Part shown: positions 17,743-24,834 of the stretch, one piece after another
How the letters are laid out: the number at the start of each line of letters is the position of its first letter
Position numbering within the stretch: position 1 is the stretch's first letter
Assembly: GCF_009711265.1 (NCBI RefSeq)
Contig: NZ_WMII01000007.1
Location: 62,001-126,000, forward strand
Length of the DNA: 64,000 nt
Reading direction: 5' to 3'
From: Paracoccus shanxieyensis
Lineage (GTDB): Bacteria; Pseudomonadota; Alphaproteobacteria; Rhodobacterales; Rhodobacteraceae
The notes under the pieces: generated by a model
Databases searched by the model: none
Seen by the model: only the letters and a program-made list of their open reading frames with translations
What the model was told of the DNA's origin: nothing
Position numbers and translations under genes: made by a program

Positions 17743-17790
17743 CTTTACAATTCATTATTTGCTGATATAATAAAAACATGAATTGTAAAG
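17743..17790. promoter_or_regulatory. Divergent operator: perfect 13-bp inverted repeat
   Basis: CTTTACAATTCAT (17743-17755) and ATGAATTGTAAAG (17778-17790) are exact inverted copies separated by 22 bp of AT-rich sequence. They lie between the AhpD-like gene and the ArsR/rhodanese genes. The left arm covers the -35 of the rightward promoter and the right arm its start point, an arrangement suited to repression by the adjacent ArsR-family protein. Confidence 0.75.
17744..17771 (+). promoter_or_regulatory. Sigma-70 promoter for the ArsR-rhodanese unit
   Basis: TTTACA (17744-17749), a 16-bp spacer and a consensus TATAAT (17766-17771) point rightward, about 27 bp before the regulator's ATG. The consensus -10 is unusual for this GC-rich genome and suggests a strong promoter held off by a repressor. 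Confidence 0.65.
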
Positions 17791-17797
17791 GATCGAC

Positions 17798-18127
17798 ATG
17801 ACGCTGCCGCCGGACATTCTTTCGGACCTTGCCGTGATGGCGAACAGTGCCGGCCGGGCCTCGGGCTTTCTCAAGGGGCTGGCCAATCCGCAGCGGCTTC
17901 TGGTGCTGTGCTGTCTGGCCCGGGGTGAGCGTCATGTCGGCGCGCTGGTCGAGGCGACGGGCATCGGCCAGACCTCGATGTCGCAGCATCTTGCCCGCCT
18001 GAAGGCCGAGGGCATCGTCGCGGTCCGCCGTGACCACCGCACGCTTTACTATCGCATCGAGCACCCGGCGGTGGCCGAGATCATGCAGGTGCTGTACCGC
18101 CATTTTTGCGAAGGGAAATCCGAATGA
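17798..18127 (+). CDS. ArsR-family regulator of the BigR/SqrR persulfide-sensor type
   Basis: A 109-residue winged-helix regulator with an ArsR core 'LANPQRLLVLCCLARGE', recognition helix 'IGQTSMSQHLARLKAEGIV' and wing 'RRDHRTLYYRI'. Cysteines are at 38, 39 and 104. Cys38 and Cys104 are 66 residues apart, the same spacing as Cys41/Cys107 in Rhodobacter SqrR and Cys42/Cys108 in Xylella BigR. Those pairs form tetrasulfide or disulfide links on sulfane-sulfur exposure and release DNA. Metal-binding ArsR motifs (ELCVCDL) are absent. Its stop overlaps the start of the rhodanese gene (ATGA). It probably represses both divergent promoters. Confidence 0.85.
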   Translation: MTLPPDILSDLAVMANSAGRASGFLKGLANPQRLLVLCCLARGERHVGALVEATGIGQTSMSQHLARLKAEGIVAVRRDHRTLYYRIEHPAVAEIMQVLYRHFCEGKSE

Positions 18128-18651
18128 CCCGCGATCTTGTGTCCGCGCCTCAGGCCGCGCGCTGGCTGACCGAGGGAAGCGCCGTGCTGGTGGACGTGCG
18201 CTCGCCCGACGAATTCCGCGCCCAGCATATTGCGCTGGCGGTATCGGTGCCGCTGGACAGGCTGCGGGCCGCATTGCCGTCGCTGGCCGGACGGCGGGTG
18301 GTGTTTCAGTGCCAGCGCGGCACGCGCGGCGCATCGGCCTGCGCGATTGCCGAAGCGCGGCAGGGCGAGACCTATAACCTTGACGGTGGCATCGAAGCCT
18401 GGAAGGCGGCAGGGCTGCCGGTCGTCGTTGCAGCAGCCGATGGCCGCGAGCCCCTGCCGCTGATGCGGCAAGTGCAGATCGTCGTCGGCGCGCTGGTGCT
18501 GCTGCTGGTGATGGCCGGTTTCCTGATCGCCCCGGCCTTCTTCGCGCTGGCCGGCCTGATCGGCTTCATGCTGGCGCTGGCGGGCGTCACCGGCTGGTGC
18601 GGCATGGCGTTGTTGTTGCAACGGATGCCGTGGAACCGGGCGGCGGGGTAG
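18124..18651 (+). CDS. Membrane rhodanese: rhodanese domain fused to DUF2892
   Basis: A 175-residue protein with an N-terminal rhodanese domain (about 5-105) and a DUF2892 membrane tail (about 115-172, two hydrophobic helices, 'GVTGWCGMALLL'). The sulfurtransferase active loop is 'VVFQCQRGTRGASAC', with Cys in the persulfide-carrying position. The likely reaction is transfer of sulfane sulfur at the membrane during sulfide or persulfide detoxification. The start codon overlaps the regulator's stop, so the two are one translational unit. Upstream ATGs in this frame overlap the regulator and were rejected. Confidence 0.9.
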   Translation: MTRDLVSAPQAARWLTEGSAVLVDVRSPDEFRAQHIALAVSVPLDRLRAALPSLAGRRVVFQCQRGTRGASACAIAEARQGETYNLDGGIEAWKAAGLPVVVAAADGREPLPLMRQVQIVVGALVLLLVMAGFLIAPAFFALAGLIGFMLALAGVTGWCGMALLLQRMPWNRAAG

Positions 18652-18785
18652 GGGGGCTGTCGGTCGCCCTGCGGCAGAGCATTTCTGCAAGGTTCGCGGC
18701 AGCCCTGCGCGCTCCGATGCTTTATGCGGGTGGGCGAGACCTAAGGCTAGCACATGGTTTCGCAGGTGACACGGATCGGTGAAGG

Positions 18786-18877
18786 TCAAGGGGTCGGCTC
18801 GTGATCCTCGGCCATTGCGCGGGTGGCCTCGGTCAGAGCCTTCTTGAAAGGATCGGAGGGGTTGTCAGGTTTTTCAT
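18786..18877 (-). pseudogene. Decayed fragment of the cobT 5' end
   Basis: Read on the minus strand from ATG at 18875-18877, this stretch closely matches the first ~30 codons of the intact cobT at 17319. The central CTTTCAAGAAGGCTCTGACC region and the flanking GAGGCCACCCGCGC are nearly identical. One base is missing near codon 3, which breaks the frame. Further in, it reads 'ATRAMAEDHE' against '[10 protein letters not shown]' in the intact gene, so it has diverged and is not a fresh copy. Weak similarity may continue to about 18770. The ATG overlaps the stop of the upstream small gene, as expected of an original cobS-x-cobT operon. The rest of 18652-18785 holds nothing I recognise. Confidence 0.8.
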
Positions 18878-19392
18878 GGGTTGACGGCTTTTTCCCGTAG
18901 CTCCCAGACCAGTTGGTTGCAGTCAGATTGCCGAAGAAGCTCCGCATACATCGGACGCATCATGTCTTCCTGCTGTTCTACCGACAGAGAGGCCTGCTCC
19001 TGCTCGTCCATATCGTCGATCCTGCGCATGGCGGCCGCTTGTTCCCTTCGGCGCTGTTCGACCTGCACGCTTTCATCGTCGCGCAGTCGTTGCAGGGCTT
19101 CGGCTTTGCTGGGGCCACCGACGACAAGCGCCTTTGCCATCAGAACCGCCTCAGCTTCCATCGAAGATTTGTTACCATCAGCCAGTTTGGTCGCGTAAAG
19201 GTAGTATCCAGCACAGCGTGCGTAGCCTTCCGCCGAGCGATCCAACCGAGGTCGGGACGGCGATGGAGATGGTATCGGCTTGACGACGAATTGCGGCATT
19301 GGAACGCGCTCGGGCGCGTCCTCTGCGAAAGAAGCCGCGCCAAGTAACAAAACCAGCGCCGCCGCAGAAAAGAACGCAGCGGATCTGCCCAT
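18874..19392 (-). CDS. Small secreted protein of unknown function, coupled to cobS
   Basis: A 172-residue protein with a clear signal peptide ('FFSAAALVLLLGAASFA', cleavage near residue 22), a proline/serine-rich linker and a helical, charged C-terminal half. The mature part has two cysteines (in 'YARCAGYYLY' and 'RQSDCNQLVW') and could carry a disulfide. I do not recognise a family. ATG at 19392 overlaps the cobS stop as TGATG; GTG at 19395 is an alternative. Its own stop overlaps the ATG of the cobT relic. Position suggests cotranscription with cobS, but a cobalamin role is not indicated by sequence. Confidence 0.7.
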   Translation of the reverse strand: MGRSAAFFSAAALVLLLGAASFAEDAPERVPMPQFVVKPIPSPSPSRPRLDRSAEGYARCAGYYLYATKLADGNKSSMEAEAVLMAKALVVGGPSKAEALQRLRDDESVQVEQRRREQAAAMRRIDDMDEQEQASLSVEQQEDMMRPMYAELLRQSDCNQLVWELREKAVNP

Positions 19393-20366
19393 CACCCCGC
19401 CTTGACCGCAGCACTCTCCGGCAGTTCCTCATCAAACAAACGCTGGTAGAATTCGGCGACGGTCTGGCGTTCCAGTTCGTCGCATTTGTTCAGGAAGGTC
19501 AGGCGGAAGGCGTAGCCCACATTGTCGGCGAAGATGCGGGCGTTCTGGGCCCATGCGATCACGGTGCGGGGGCTCATCACGGTCGACAGATCGCCCTGCA
19601 TGAAGGCGGTGCGGGTCAGGTCGGCCAGCGTCACCATCTGGTTGATGATCTTGCGGCCCTTTTCGGTGTTATAGGTCGGGTTCTTGGCCAGCACGATGGC
19701 GGCCTCGGCGTCATGCGACAGATAGTTCAGCGTCGAGACCAGCGACCAGCGGTCCATCTGGCCCTGGTTGATCTGCTGCGTGCCGTGATAGAGGCCCGTC
19801 GTATCGCCCAGACCCACGGTATTGGCGGTCGCGAACAGCCGGAAAGAGGGGTTCGGCGTGATGACCTCATTCTGGTCCAAGAGCGTCAGCTTGCCGTCGG
19901 CCTCCAGCACGCGCTGGATGACGAACATCACATCGGCGCGGCCGGCGTCGTATTCGTCAAAGACGATGGCGGTCGGATTGCGCAAGGCCCAGGGCAGGAT
20001 GCCTTCGTGGAAGGTGGTGACCTGCTTGCCATCGACCAGCTTGATCGCGTCCTTGCCGATCAGGTCGATCCGCGACACATGGCTGTCAAGGTTGACGCGC
20101 ACGCAGGGCCAGTTCAGGCGGGCGGCGACCTGTTCGATATGCGTCGATTTGCCGGTGCCGTGATAGCCCTGGATCATCACCCGGCGGTTATAGGCAAAGC
20201 CCGCCAGAATCGCCATGGTGGTGTCGGGATCGAATTTATAGGTCGGGTCGATCTCGGGGACGCGGCTGGTGCGTTCGGCAAAGCCCTTCACCTTCATGTC
20301 GCTGTCAAGGCCGAACACCTCGCGCAGGTCGATCTCTTCGGTGGGTTTGGCGTTCACGTCCAGCAT
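19392..20366 (-). CDS. cobS: Cobaltochelatase subunit CobS
   Basis: MoxR-class AAA+ ATPase subunit (324 residues) of the aerobic cobaltochelatase; it forms a ring complex with CobT. Motifs are '[20 protein letters not shown]' (Walker A), '[10 protein letters not shown]' (Walker B) and sensor '[20 protein letters not shown]'. The N-terminus has the short CobS-specific '[20 protein letters not shown]' segment. The ATG at 20366 gives the usual length, whereas the upstream in-frame extension lies in the divergent promoter region. A small secreted protein gene follows with overlap. Confidence 0.96.
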   Translation of the reverse strand: MLDVNAKPTEEIDLREVFGLDSDMKVKGFAERTSRVPEIDPTYKFDPDTTMAILAGFAYNRRVMIQGYHGTGKSTHIEQVAARLNWPCVRVNLDSHVSRIDLIGKDAIKLVDGKQVTTFHEGILPWALRNPTAIVFDEYDAGRADVMFVIQRVLEADGKLTLLDQNEVITPNPSFRLFATANTVGLGDTTGLYHGTQQINQGQMDRWSLVSTLNYLSHDAEAAIVLAKNPTYNTEKGRKIINQMVTLADLTRTAFMQGDLSTVMSPRTVIAWAQNARIFADNVGYAFRLTFLNKCDELERQTVAEFYQRLFDEELPESAAVKAG

Positions 20367-20400
20367 TCTCGGGCCCTTTCCTCGCAACGAGAGACTTGTT

Positions 20401-20516
20401 CGCGCATTTGCGGGTGACACGCAAGCACTAGCGGCAGGCGCAATCCCGTCCTGCACTGGCGCAGGCAAATGCGCGGAATCCCGCCCACGGGCTGCGTTGA
20501 CCCCCGCATTTGCGCG
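20401..20516. repeat. Three near-palindromic GCATTTGCG motifs in a divergent promoter region
   Basis: CGCGCATTTGCG occurs at 20401-20412, its reverse complement form GCAAATGCGCG at 20465-20475, and GCATTTGCGCG at 20506-20516. Each is close to a CGCGCA-TTT-TGCGCG palindrome. They lie between divergent cobS and the sigma/anti-sigma fusion gene; the third is inside the spacer of the predicted fusion-gene promoter. This spacing suggests repeated binding sites for one regulator. Confidence 0.5.
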
Positions 20517-20526
20517 TGTCTAGATG
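20497..20526 (+). promoter_or_regulatory. Promoter placing the transcript start at the fusion-gene ATG
   Basis: TTGACC (20497-20502), an 18-bp spacer and TAGATG (20521-20526) precede the ATG at 20532. A start point six to eight bases after the -10 would coincide with the start codon, so the mRNA may be leaderless. The only Shine-Dalgarno-like sequence is a poor GGGCGG. Confidence 0.45.
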
Positions 20527-20531
20527 GGCGG

Positions 20532-21389
20532 ATGCTATCGCAAAAGGATAATCCCGCCTTGTCGGAAGCGCGCCTTCTTGAACTGCACCAACTGATTGCG
20601 CGCGGATCAAGCGGCGACCGCGCCGCGTTCGATGCGCTTTATGAGGTGACCTCGGCCCGGCTTTACGCCATCTGCCTGTCGCTTTTGCCCGATCGCCCGC
20701 TGGCCGAACAGGCGCTGCAACGCGTCTATGCCGATATCTGGCGCGGCACGCGGCGCCCCAATGACAGCGGCACGCCCGCCTTGGCGTGGCTGGACGATCA
20801 GGCCCGCGCCAGTGCGGCGGCGCTGTTGCCACCCGATGCGGCCCTGCCTGCCATGCCCGCGGATCCGACGCCCGTGATGCCGCCCGCCCGCGCCCGCAAC
20901 CGCCTGCGCGAAGAGCTGGGCATGGCGCAGGCCCCGTTTTCCGAGGTGCTGGACAGCCGCATCCGCTGGTGGCAGCGCCCGCAGGCCCTGCTGGGTGCGG
21001 TCGTGGCGGTGCTGGTGGTGGCGGCGGTGCTGCTGGTGCCGGTCATCGCGCCCTCGGGGCAGGCGGGTTGGCAGACGCAGGTCGTCTCGCAGCCGGCGGG
21101 GCTGCGGGTCGATGTCTCGGTCCATCAGCGCGATCTGCAGATCGCGCTGCAAAGCGGCGCTGCACCTGTGGGCCGGGACTGGGAACTGTGGTGGATGGCC
21201 CCCGATGGCGCGGCCCCGGTATCTTTGGGGCTGGTCCCGCATGAGGAAGGCAGCGTGACCCGTCCGCTGCCGCAGGGGCTGGACGCGGCAGACGGCGTGC
21301 AGATCGCGCTGTCCGACGAACCCGAAGGCGGCGCGCCCGCAGGTGTCGCCACAGGCCCGATCATCGCCATTTCAACGCTGTCGCCCTGA
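20532..21389 (+). CDS. Fusion of ECF sigma region 2 with an RskA-like anti-sigma domain
   Basis: A single uninterrupted 285-residue frame joins two parts normally encoded separately. Residues ~20-75 look like sigma-70 region 2 of an ECF factor ('GDRAAFDALYEVTSARLYAI', 'EQALQRVYADIWRGT'). There is no region 4. A Pro/Ala linker follows, then one transmembrane helix (about 152-172). The last ~110 residues match the C-terminal domain of RskA-type anti-sigma factors: 'WELWWMAPDGAAPVSLGLV' and the closing 'SDEPEGGAPAGVATGP'. The sigma-like part would be cytoplasmic and the RskA-like part periplasmic. It may be a remodelled anti-sigma or membrane regulator and not an active sigma factor. It stands alone. 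Confidence 0.75.
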   Translation: MLSQKDNPALSEARLLELHQLIARGSSGDRAAFDALYEVTSARLYAICLSLLPDRPLAEQALQRVYADIWRGTRRPNDSGTPALAWLDDQARASAAALLPPDAALPAMPADPTPVMPPARARNRLREELGMAQAPFSEVLDSRIRWWQRPQALLGAVVAVLVVAAVLLVPVIAPSGQAGWQTQVVSQPAGLRVDVSVHQRDLQIALQSGAAPVGRDWELWWMAPDGAAPVSLGLVPHEEGSVTRPLPQGLDAADGVQIALSDEPEGGAPAGVATGPIIAISTLSP

Positions 21390-21434
21390 ACCTTCGTGAA
21401 CCGACTTGCCCTTGTCGCGTTGCTTTGCGCAGAT

Positions 21435-21450
21435 ACGTTCAAGCGAACGT
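21435..21450. promoter_or_regulatory. Short inverted repeat upstream of the DUF808 gene
   Basis: ACGTTC and GAACGT flank AAGC, 29 bp before the DUF808 start. It could be an operator; the symmetry is short and may be chance. Confidence 0.25.
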
Positions 21451-21479
21451 GAACGACAGACGGGACGGATGGTGCGGAT

Positions 21480-22445
21480 ATGAGCGGATTGCTGGCGCTT
21501 CTGGATGATGTGGCGGGGATCGCCAAGATTGCGGCGGCCTCGGTCGATGACGTGGCGGGACAGGCCGCGAAGGCCGGGGCGAAGGCAGCGGGGGCGGTGA
21601 TCGACGACGCGGCCGTGACGCCCAAATATGTGCAGGGCTTCAAGGCCAGCCGTGAATTGCCCATCGTGCTGAAGATCGCGCGCGGGTCGCTGTTCAACAA
21701 GCTGGTGATCCTGCTGCCCATCGCGCTGATCCTGTCGGCCTTTGCGCCGTGGCTGATCTCGCCCTTGCTGATGCTGGGGGGCGCCTATCTGTGCTTCGAG
21801 GGCGCCGAAAAGGTCGCCCATGTCTTCAGCCAGCACGAGGTCAACGCCCCCAAGCTGCAAACCACCGAGGATGGCGGCGCGGGGCTTGAGGAAAAGCGCG
21901 TCAAGGGCGCGATCAAGACGGATTTCATCCTGTCGGCGGAAATCATGACTATCGCGCTGGCCACCATCCCCACCAGCGACACGATCTGGCAAAAGGCGCT
22001 GATCCTTGCCGTGGTCGCCGTGGGCATCACAGTGGCAGTCTATGGCTTTGTGGCGCTGATCGTGAAGGCGGATGATTTTGGCCTGCATCTGGCGGAACGC
22101 GGCGGCCCGCTGGCCGGGCTGGGGCGCGGGATCGTGCGGGTAATGCCGGGCTTCATGAAACTGCTGACGATCGTTGGCACTGCAGCCATGATCTGGGTCG
22201 GCGGCCAGATCGTCGTGCATGGCATGCACGAGCTGGGCCAGCATCAGCCCTATGAATGGGTCAGCCACATGGCGCAATCCGCCGCAGCCGCCCTGCCTGC
22301 CGCGCCGGGCCTTGCCAGCTGGGCCACGACGGCGTTTTTCGACGGCATCTTCGGCCTGCTGCTGGGGCTGATCCTGATCCCGGTGGCGCATTACGTCATC
22401 ACGCCGGTCTTTGGCGCGGTGTCGGGGCTGTTTGGCAAGGCGTGA
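21480..22445 (+). CDS. DUF808 (YedI-like) inner membrane protein
   Basis: A 321-residue polytopic membrane protein of the DUF808 family. It starts with the family's 'SGLLALLDDVAGIAKIAAAS' and 'AVIDDAAVTPKYVQGF' segment, followed by 'LFNKLVILLPIALILSAF', the motif 'MLGGAYLCFEGAEKVAH' and about seven more hydrophobic segments. The cellular role of DUF808 proteins is unknown. ATG at 21480 matches the family N-terminus. Monocistronic or cotranscribed with the lactate dehydrogenase gene 57 bp downstream. Confidence 0.9.
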   Translation: MSGLLALLDDVAGIAKIAAASVDDVAGQAAKAGAKAAGAVIDDAAVTPKYVQGFKASRELPIVLKIARGSLFNKLVILLPIALILSAFAPWLISPLLMLGGAYLCFEGAEKVAHVFSQHEVNAPKLQTTEDGGAGLEEKRVKGAIKTDFILSAEIMTIALATIPTSDTIWQKALILAVVAVGITVAVYGFVALIVKADDFGLHLAERGGPLAGLGRGIVRVMPGFMKLLTIVGTAAMIWVGGQIVVHGMHELGQHQPYEWVSHMAQSAAAALPAAPGLASWATTAFFDGIFGLLLGLILIPVAHYVITPVFGAVSGLFGKA

Positions 22446-22502
22446 CGCTTGCCCTTGGCGGCGTAGCGGGATTTAACTGCCATACCGCCAAGGAGGAGAG
22501 CG

Positions 22503-23876
22503 ATGCCCATTCCCGCCGCCGCCATCGACGCCCTGCAGGCATTGCTGGGCGACCGTTTTTCGCAGGCGCAGGCCGAACGCGACCTGCATGGCCAGTCCGA
22601 GACGTTTCACCGCGCGCGCCCGCCCGATGCCGTGGCCTTTCCTGTGTCGACGGCTGATGTGTCGGGCATCATGGCGATCTGTCATGCGCAGGGCGTGCCG
22701 GTGATCGGCTGGGGCACCGGCACCTCGCTTGAGGGGCACGCGCTGGCGCCGCATGGCGGGCTGGTCGTGGATCTGATGCGGATGGACCGGGTGCTGGACA
22801 TCCGCGCCGAAGACCTGCAGGCCAGCGTCCAGCCCGGCGTCACCCGCGAGGCGCTGAATACCGAGCTGCGCGCCACGGGGCTGTTCTTTCCGGTCGATCC
22901 CGGCGCGAATGCCAGCCTTGGCGGCATGGCCGCGACCCGCGCCAGCGGCACGACCGCCGTGCGTTACGGCACGATGCGCGACAACGTGCTGGCGCTGGAG
23001 GTGGTGCTGGCCGATGGCCGCGTCATCCGCACCGGGACGCGGGCGGCGAAATCCAGCGCGGGTTACGACCTGACCGGGCTGTTCGTCGGCTCGGAAGGGA
23101 CGCTGGGCATCATCACCGAACTGACGCTGCGCCTGCATGGCCAGCCCGAAGAGACCGCCGCCGCCGTCTGCGCCTTTGCGACGCTGGAGGCGGCGGTGGA
23201 ATGCGTCACCGCCACCATCCAGTCGGGCATCCCGATGGCGCGGATCGAATTCATCGACGCCGATGTGGTGCGCGCCTTCAACGCCGCCACCGGCACCCAG
23301 ATGCATATCGGCCCGCATCTGATGGTGGAATTCCACGGCAGCCCGGCCTCGGTCGCGGCGGATGCGCAGGCCTTCGGCGCGCTGGCGCAGGATTTCGGCG
23401 GCACCGGCTTTGACTGGGCCACCACGCCCGAGGCCCGCGCCGCGCTGTGGAAGATGCGCCACAACGCCTATCGCTCATGCCTGGCGCTGCGGCCCGGCGC
23501 GACGGCGGTCGTCACCGATGTCTGCGTGCCGATGTCGCATCTGCCCGAGGCCGTGGCCGAGGCCGCCCGCGACATCCGCGCCGAGGGGCTGCTTGGTCCG
23601 ATGGTCGGCCATGTCGGAGACGGCAATTTCCATTCTCAGATTCTGGTGATGCCCGGCAATGACGCCGAAATGGCCGCAGCCAAGCGCGTCGCCATTCGCA
23701 TGGCCGAACGCGCGCTGTCGGTGGGCGGCACGATCACCGGCGAACATGGCGTGGGCATCGGCAAGCGCGGCCTGATGCGCGCCCAGCATGGCGACGCTGT
23801 GGACGTGATGGCCGCGATCAAGGCGGCGCTGGATCCGCAGGGCATCATGAACCCCGGCAAAATGCTGCCCGGCTGA
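22503..23876 (+). CDS. FAD-linked D-lactate dehydrogenase (Dld/GlcD family)
   Basis: A 457-residue flavoprotein oxidising a D-2-hydroxy acid, most likely D-lactate, to the keto acid with electrons passed to the respiratory chain. It has a PCMH-type FAD domain: 'PVIGWGTGTSLEGHALAPHG', 'VDPGANASLGGMAATRASGT', 'GLFVGSEGTLGIITELTLRL'. The GlcD/Dld C-terminal domain has 'GHVGDGNFHSQILV', 'GEHGVGIGKR' and 'ALDPQGIMNPGKML'. Glycolate oxidase GlcD is the nearest alternative, but no glcE/glcF follow. A GGAGGAG ribosome site precedes the ATG. Confidence 0.9.
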   Translation: MPIPAAAIDALQALLGDRFSQAQAERDLHGQSETFHRARPPDAVAFPVSTADVSGIMAICHAQGVPVIGWGTGTSLEGHALAPHGGLVVDLMRMDRVLDIRAEDLQASVQPGVTREALNTELRATGLFFPVDPGANASLGGMAATRASGTTAVRYGTMRDNVLALEVVLADGRVIRTGTRAAKSSAGYDLTGLFVGSEGTLGIITELTLRLHGQPEETAAAVCAFATLEAAVECVTATIQSGIPMARIEFIDADVVRAFNAATGTQMHIGPHLMVEFHGSPASVAADAQAFGALAQDFGGTGFDWATTPEARAALWKMRHNAYRSCLALRPGATAVVTDVCVPMSHLPEAVAEAARDIRAEGLLGPMVGHVGDGNFHSQILVMPGNDAEMAAAKRVAIRMAERALSVGGTITGEHGVGIGKRGLMRAQHGDAVDVMAAIKAALDPQGIMNPGKMLPG

Positions 23877-24644
23877 TTACCGCGTCCGGTCACGCCGCAA
23901 TTCGCTCAGCACCTGCCGCAAGGGCGCGTCCGAGATCTGCATCGGCCCTGAAAACGGCCGGTTCATGTCCATCACCAGATACAGCGACCCGGAAATCAGC
24001 GCGGCGGCAATCGTCACGCAGGCCGTGACCACGCCGTTTTTCGGCGCGCGATAGCCGAAGCTGGCAAAGATCAGCGCCAGCCACGCCGCCAGCATCGCGA
24101 TCAGCGGCACGGGCACGCTGCGCTGCGCGGCCTCGATGATGTCCCAGCGTTCCTCGACCAGCTGTTGATATTGCTGGCGGATATCGTCCAGCAGGGATTG
24201 CGCGGCGGCATCTGCGGGCACCAGCACCGCCAGCGCGTCGCCCACCGCCGTCAGCCCGTGTTCGGAACTGTAATCGCGCAATGTCTCGTCCCGGCGCAGG
24301 CGGGCGGGATTGGCGATCGCCAGCTCGACATAGCGGGCCAGCAGCACCCGCGTCGGATCGGCATCCGGGCCATAGGCCGACAGCGAACGGTCCAGCAGAA
24401 TCAGATGCGTCGAATAGCTGTGGACCTGATTGTCCAGCGACTCGAACCCCGCGCGTGAGGAATTGATCAGCAGGCCGAACACCAGCGAGGTCATGACAAC
24501 GAACAGGTTCGCCACCAGGCGGATGACATTGTTCGTCTCGTCACTGACATGCTGGCTGGCCAGACGCGGCGTCAGGTGCCGCGCGGTCAGCGCCGCCGCG
24601 GTCAGGGTCAGAAACATCAGCAGGGCAAAGACGATCTCGAACAT
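23877..24644 (-). CDS. DUF4239 (bestrophin-like) membrane protein
   Basis: A 255-residue protein with two N-terminal hydrophobic segments (about 1-20 and 43-65), a soluble central helical part and two C-terminal membrane helices ('LIAMLAAWLALIFASFG' and 'VVTACVTIAAALISGSLYLV'). It ends in 'DMNRPFSGPMQIS', the conserved tail of the DUF4239 family. No activity is established; the bestrophin-like name reflects remote similarity. The upstream in-frame extension to 24950 runs antisense through the lysozyme gene and was trimmed to ATG 24644. It is divergent from the GH25 gene. Confidence 0.8.
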   Translation of the reverse strand: MFEIVFALLMFLTLTAAALTARHLTPRLASQHVSDETNNVIRLVANLFVVMTSLVFGLLINSSRAGFESLDNQVHSYSTHLILLDRSLSAYGPDADPTRVLLARYVELAIANPARLRRDETLRDYSSEHGLTAVGDALAVLVPADAAAQSLLDDIRQQYQQLVEERWDIIEAAQRSVPVPLIAMLAAWLALIFASFGYRAPKNGVVTACVTIAAALISGSLYLVMDMNRPFSGPMQISDAPLRQVLSELRRDRTR

Positions 24645-24750
24645 CCGTTTCCCATCCGGCGCGCGGCCTGTTCCAGTGTGGTTTTCCGCGTGGCGATCCC
24701 GCCCGCGGTGGCATTGGACCGCCATAAAAGACAGCCTGACACATTCGTGA

Positions 24751-24770
24751 CTGTCACGCCATCGTGACAG
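24751..24770. promoter_or_regulatory. Perfect 8-bp inverted repeat between divergent genes
   Basis: CTGTCACG and CGTGACAG flank CCAT. A further TGACACATTCGTGAC half-site pattern lies immediately to the left (24737-24751). It is 65 bp upstream of the GH25 lysozyme start and ~105 bp upstream of the DUF4239 start, so it may be an operator for either. Confidence 0.4.
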
Positions 24771-24834
24771 AAACCTGCGCCTTTGCGATAAAGGCCCAAA
24801 GTGCCGAGACAGGCGCAAAGGGCAGAGGGCAGTC

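Noticed and set aside
18597-18782. A 61-codon frame after the rhodanese gene
   Set aside because: It overlaps the rhodanese 3' end in another frame, has no homology or start signal, and runs into the cobT relic region.
20367-20531. Cobalamin riboswitch upstream of cobS
   Set aside because: The region is short and shows repeated palindromic motifs, not the conserved aptamer blocks.
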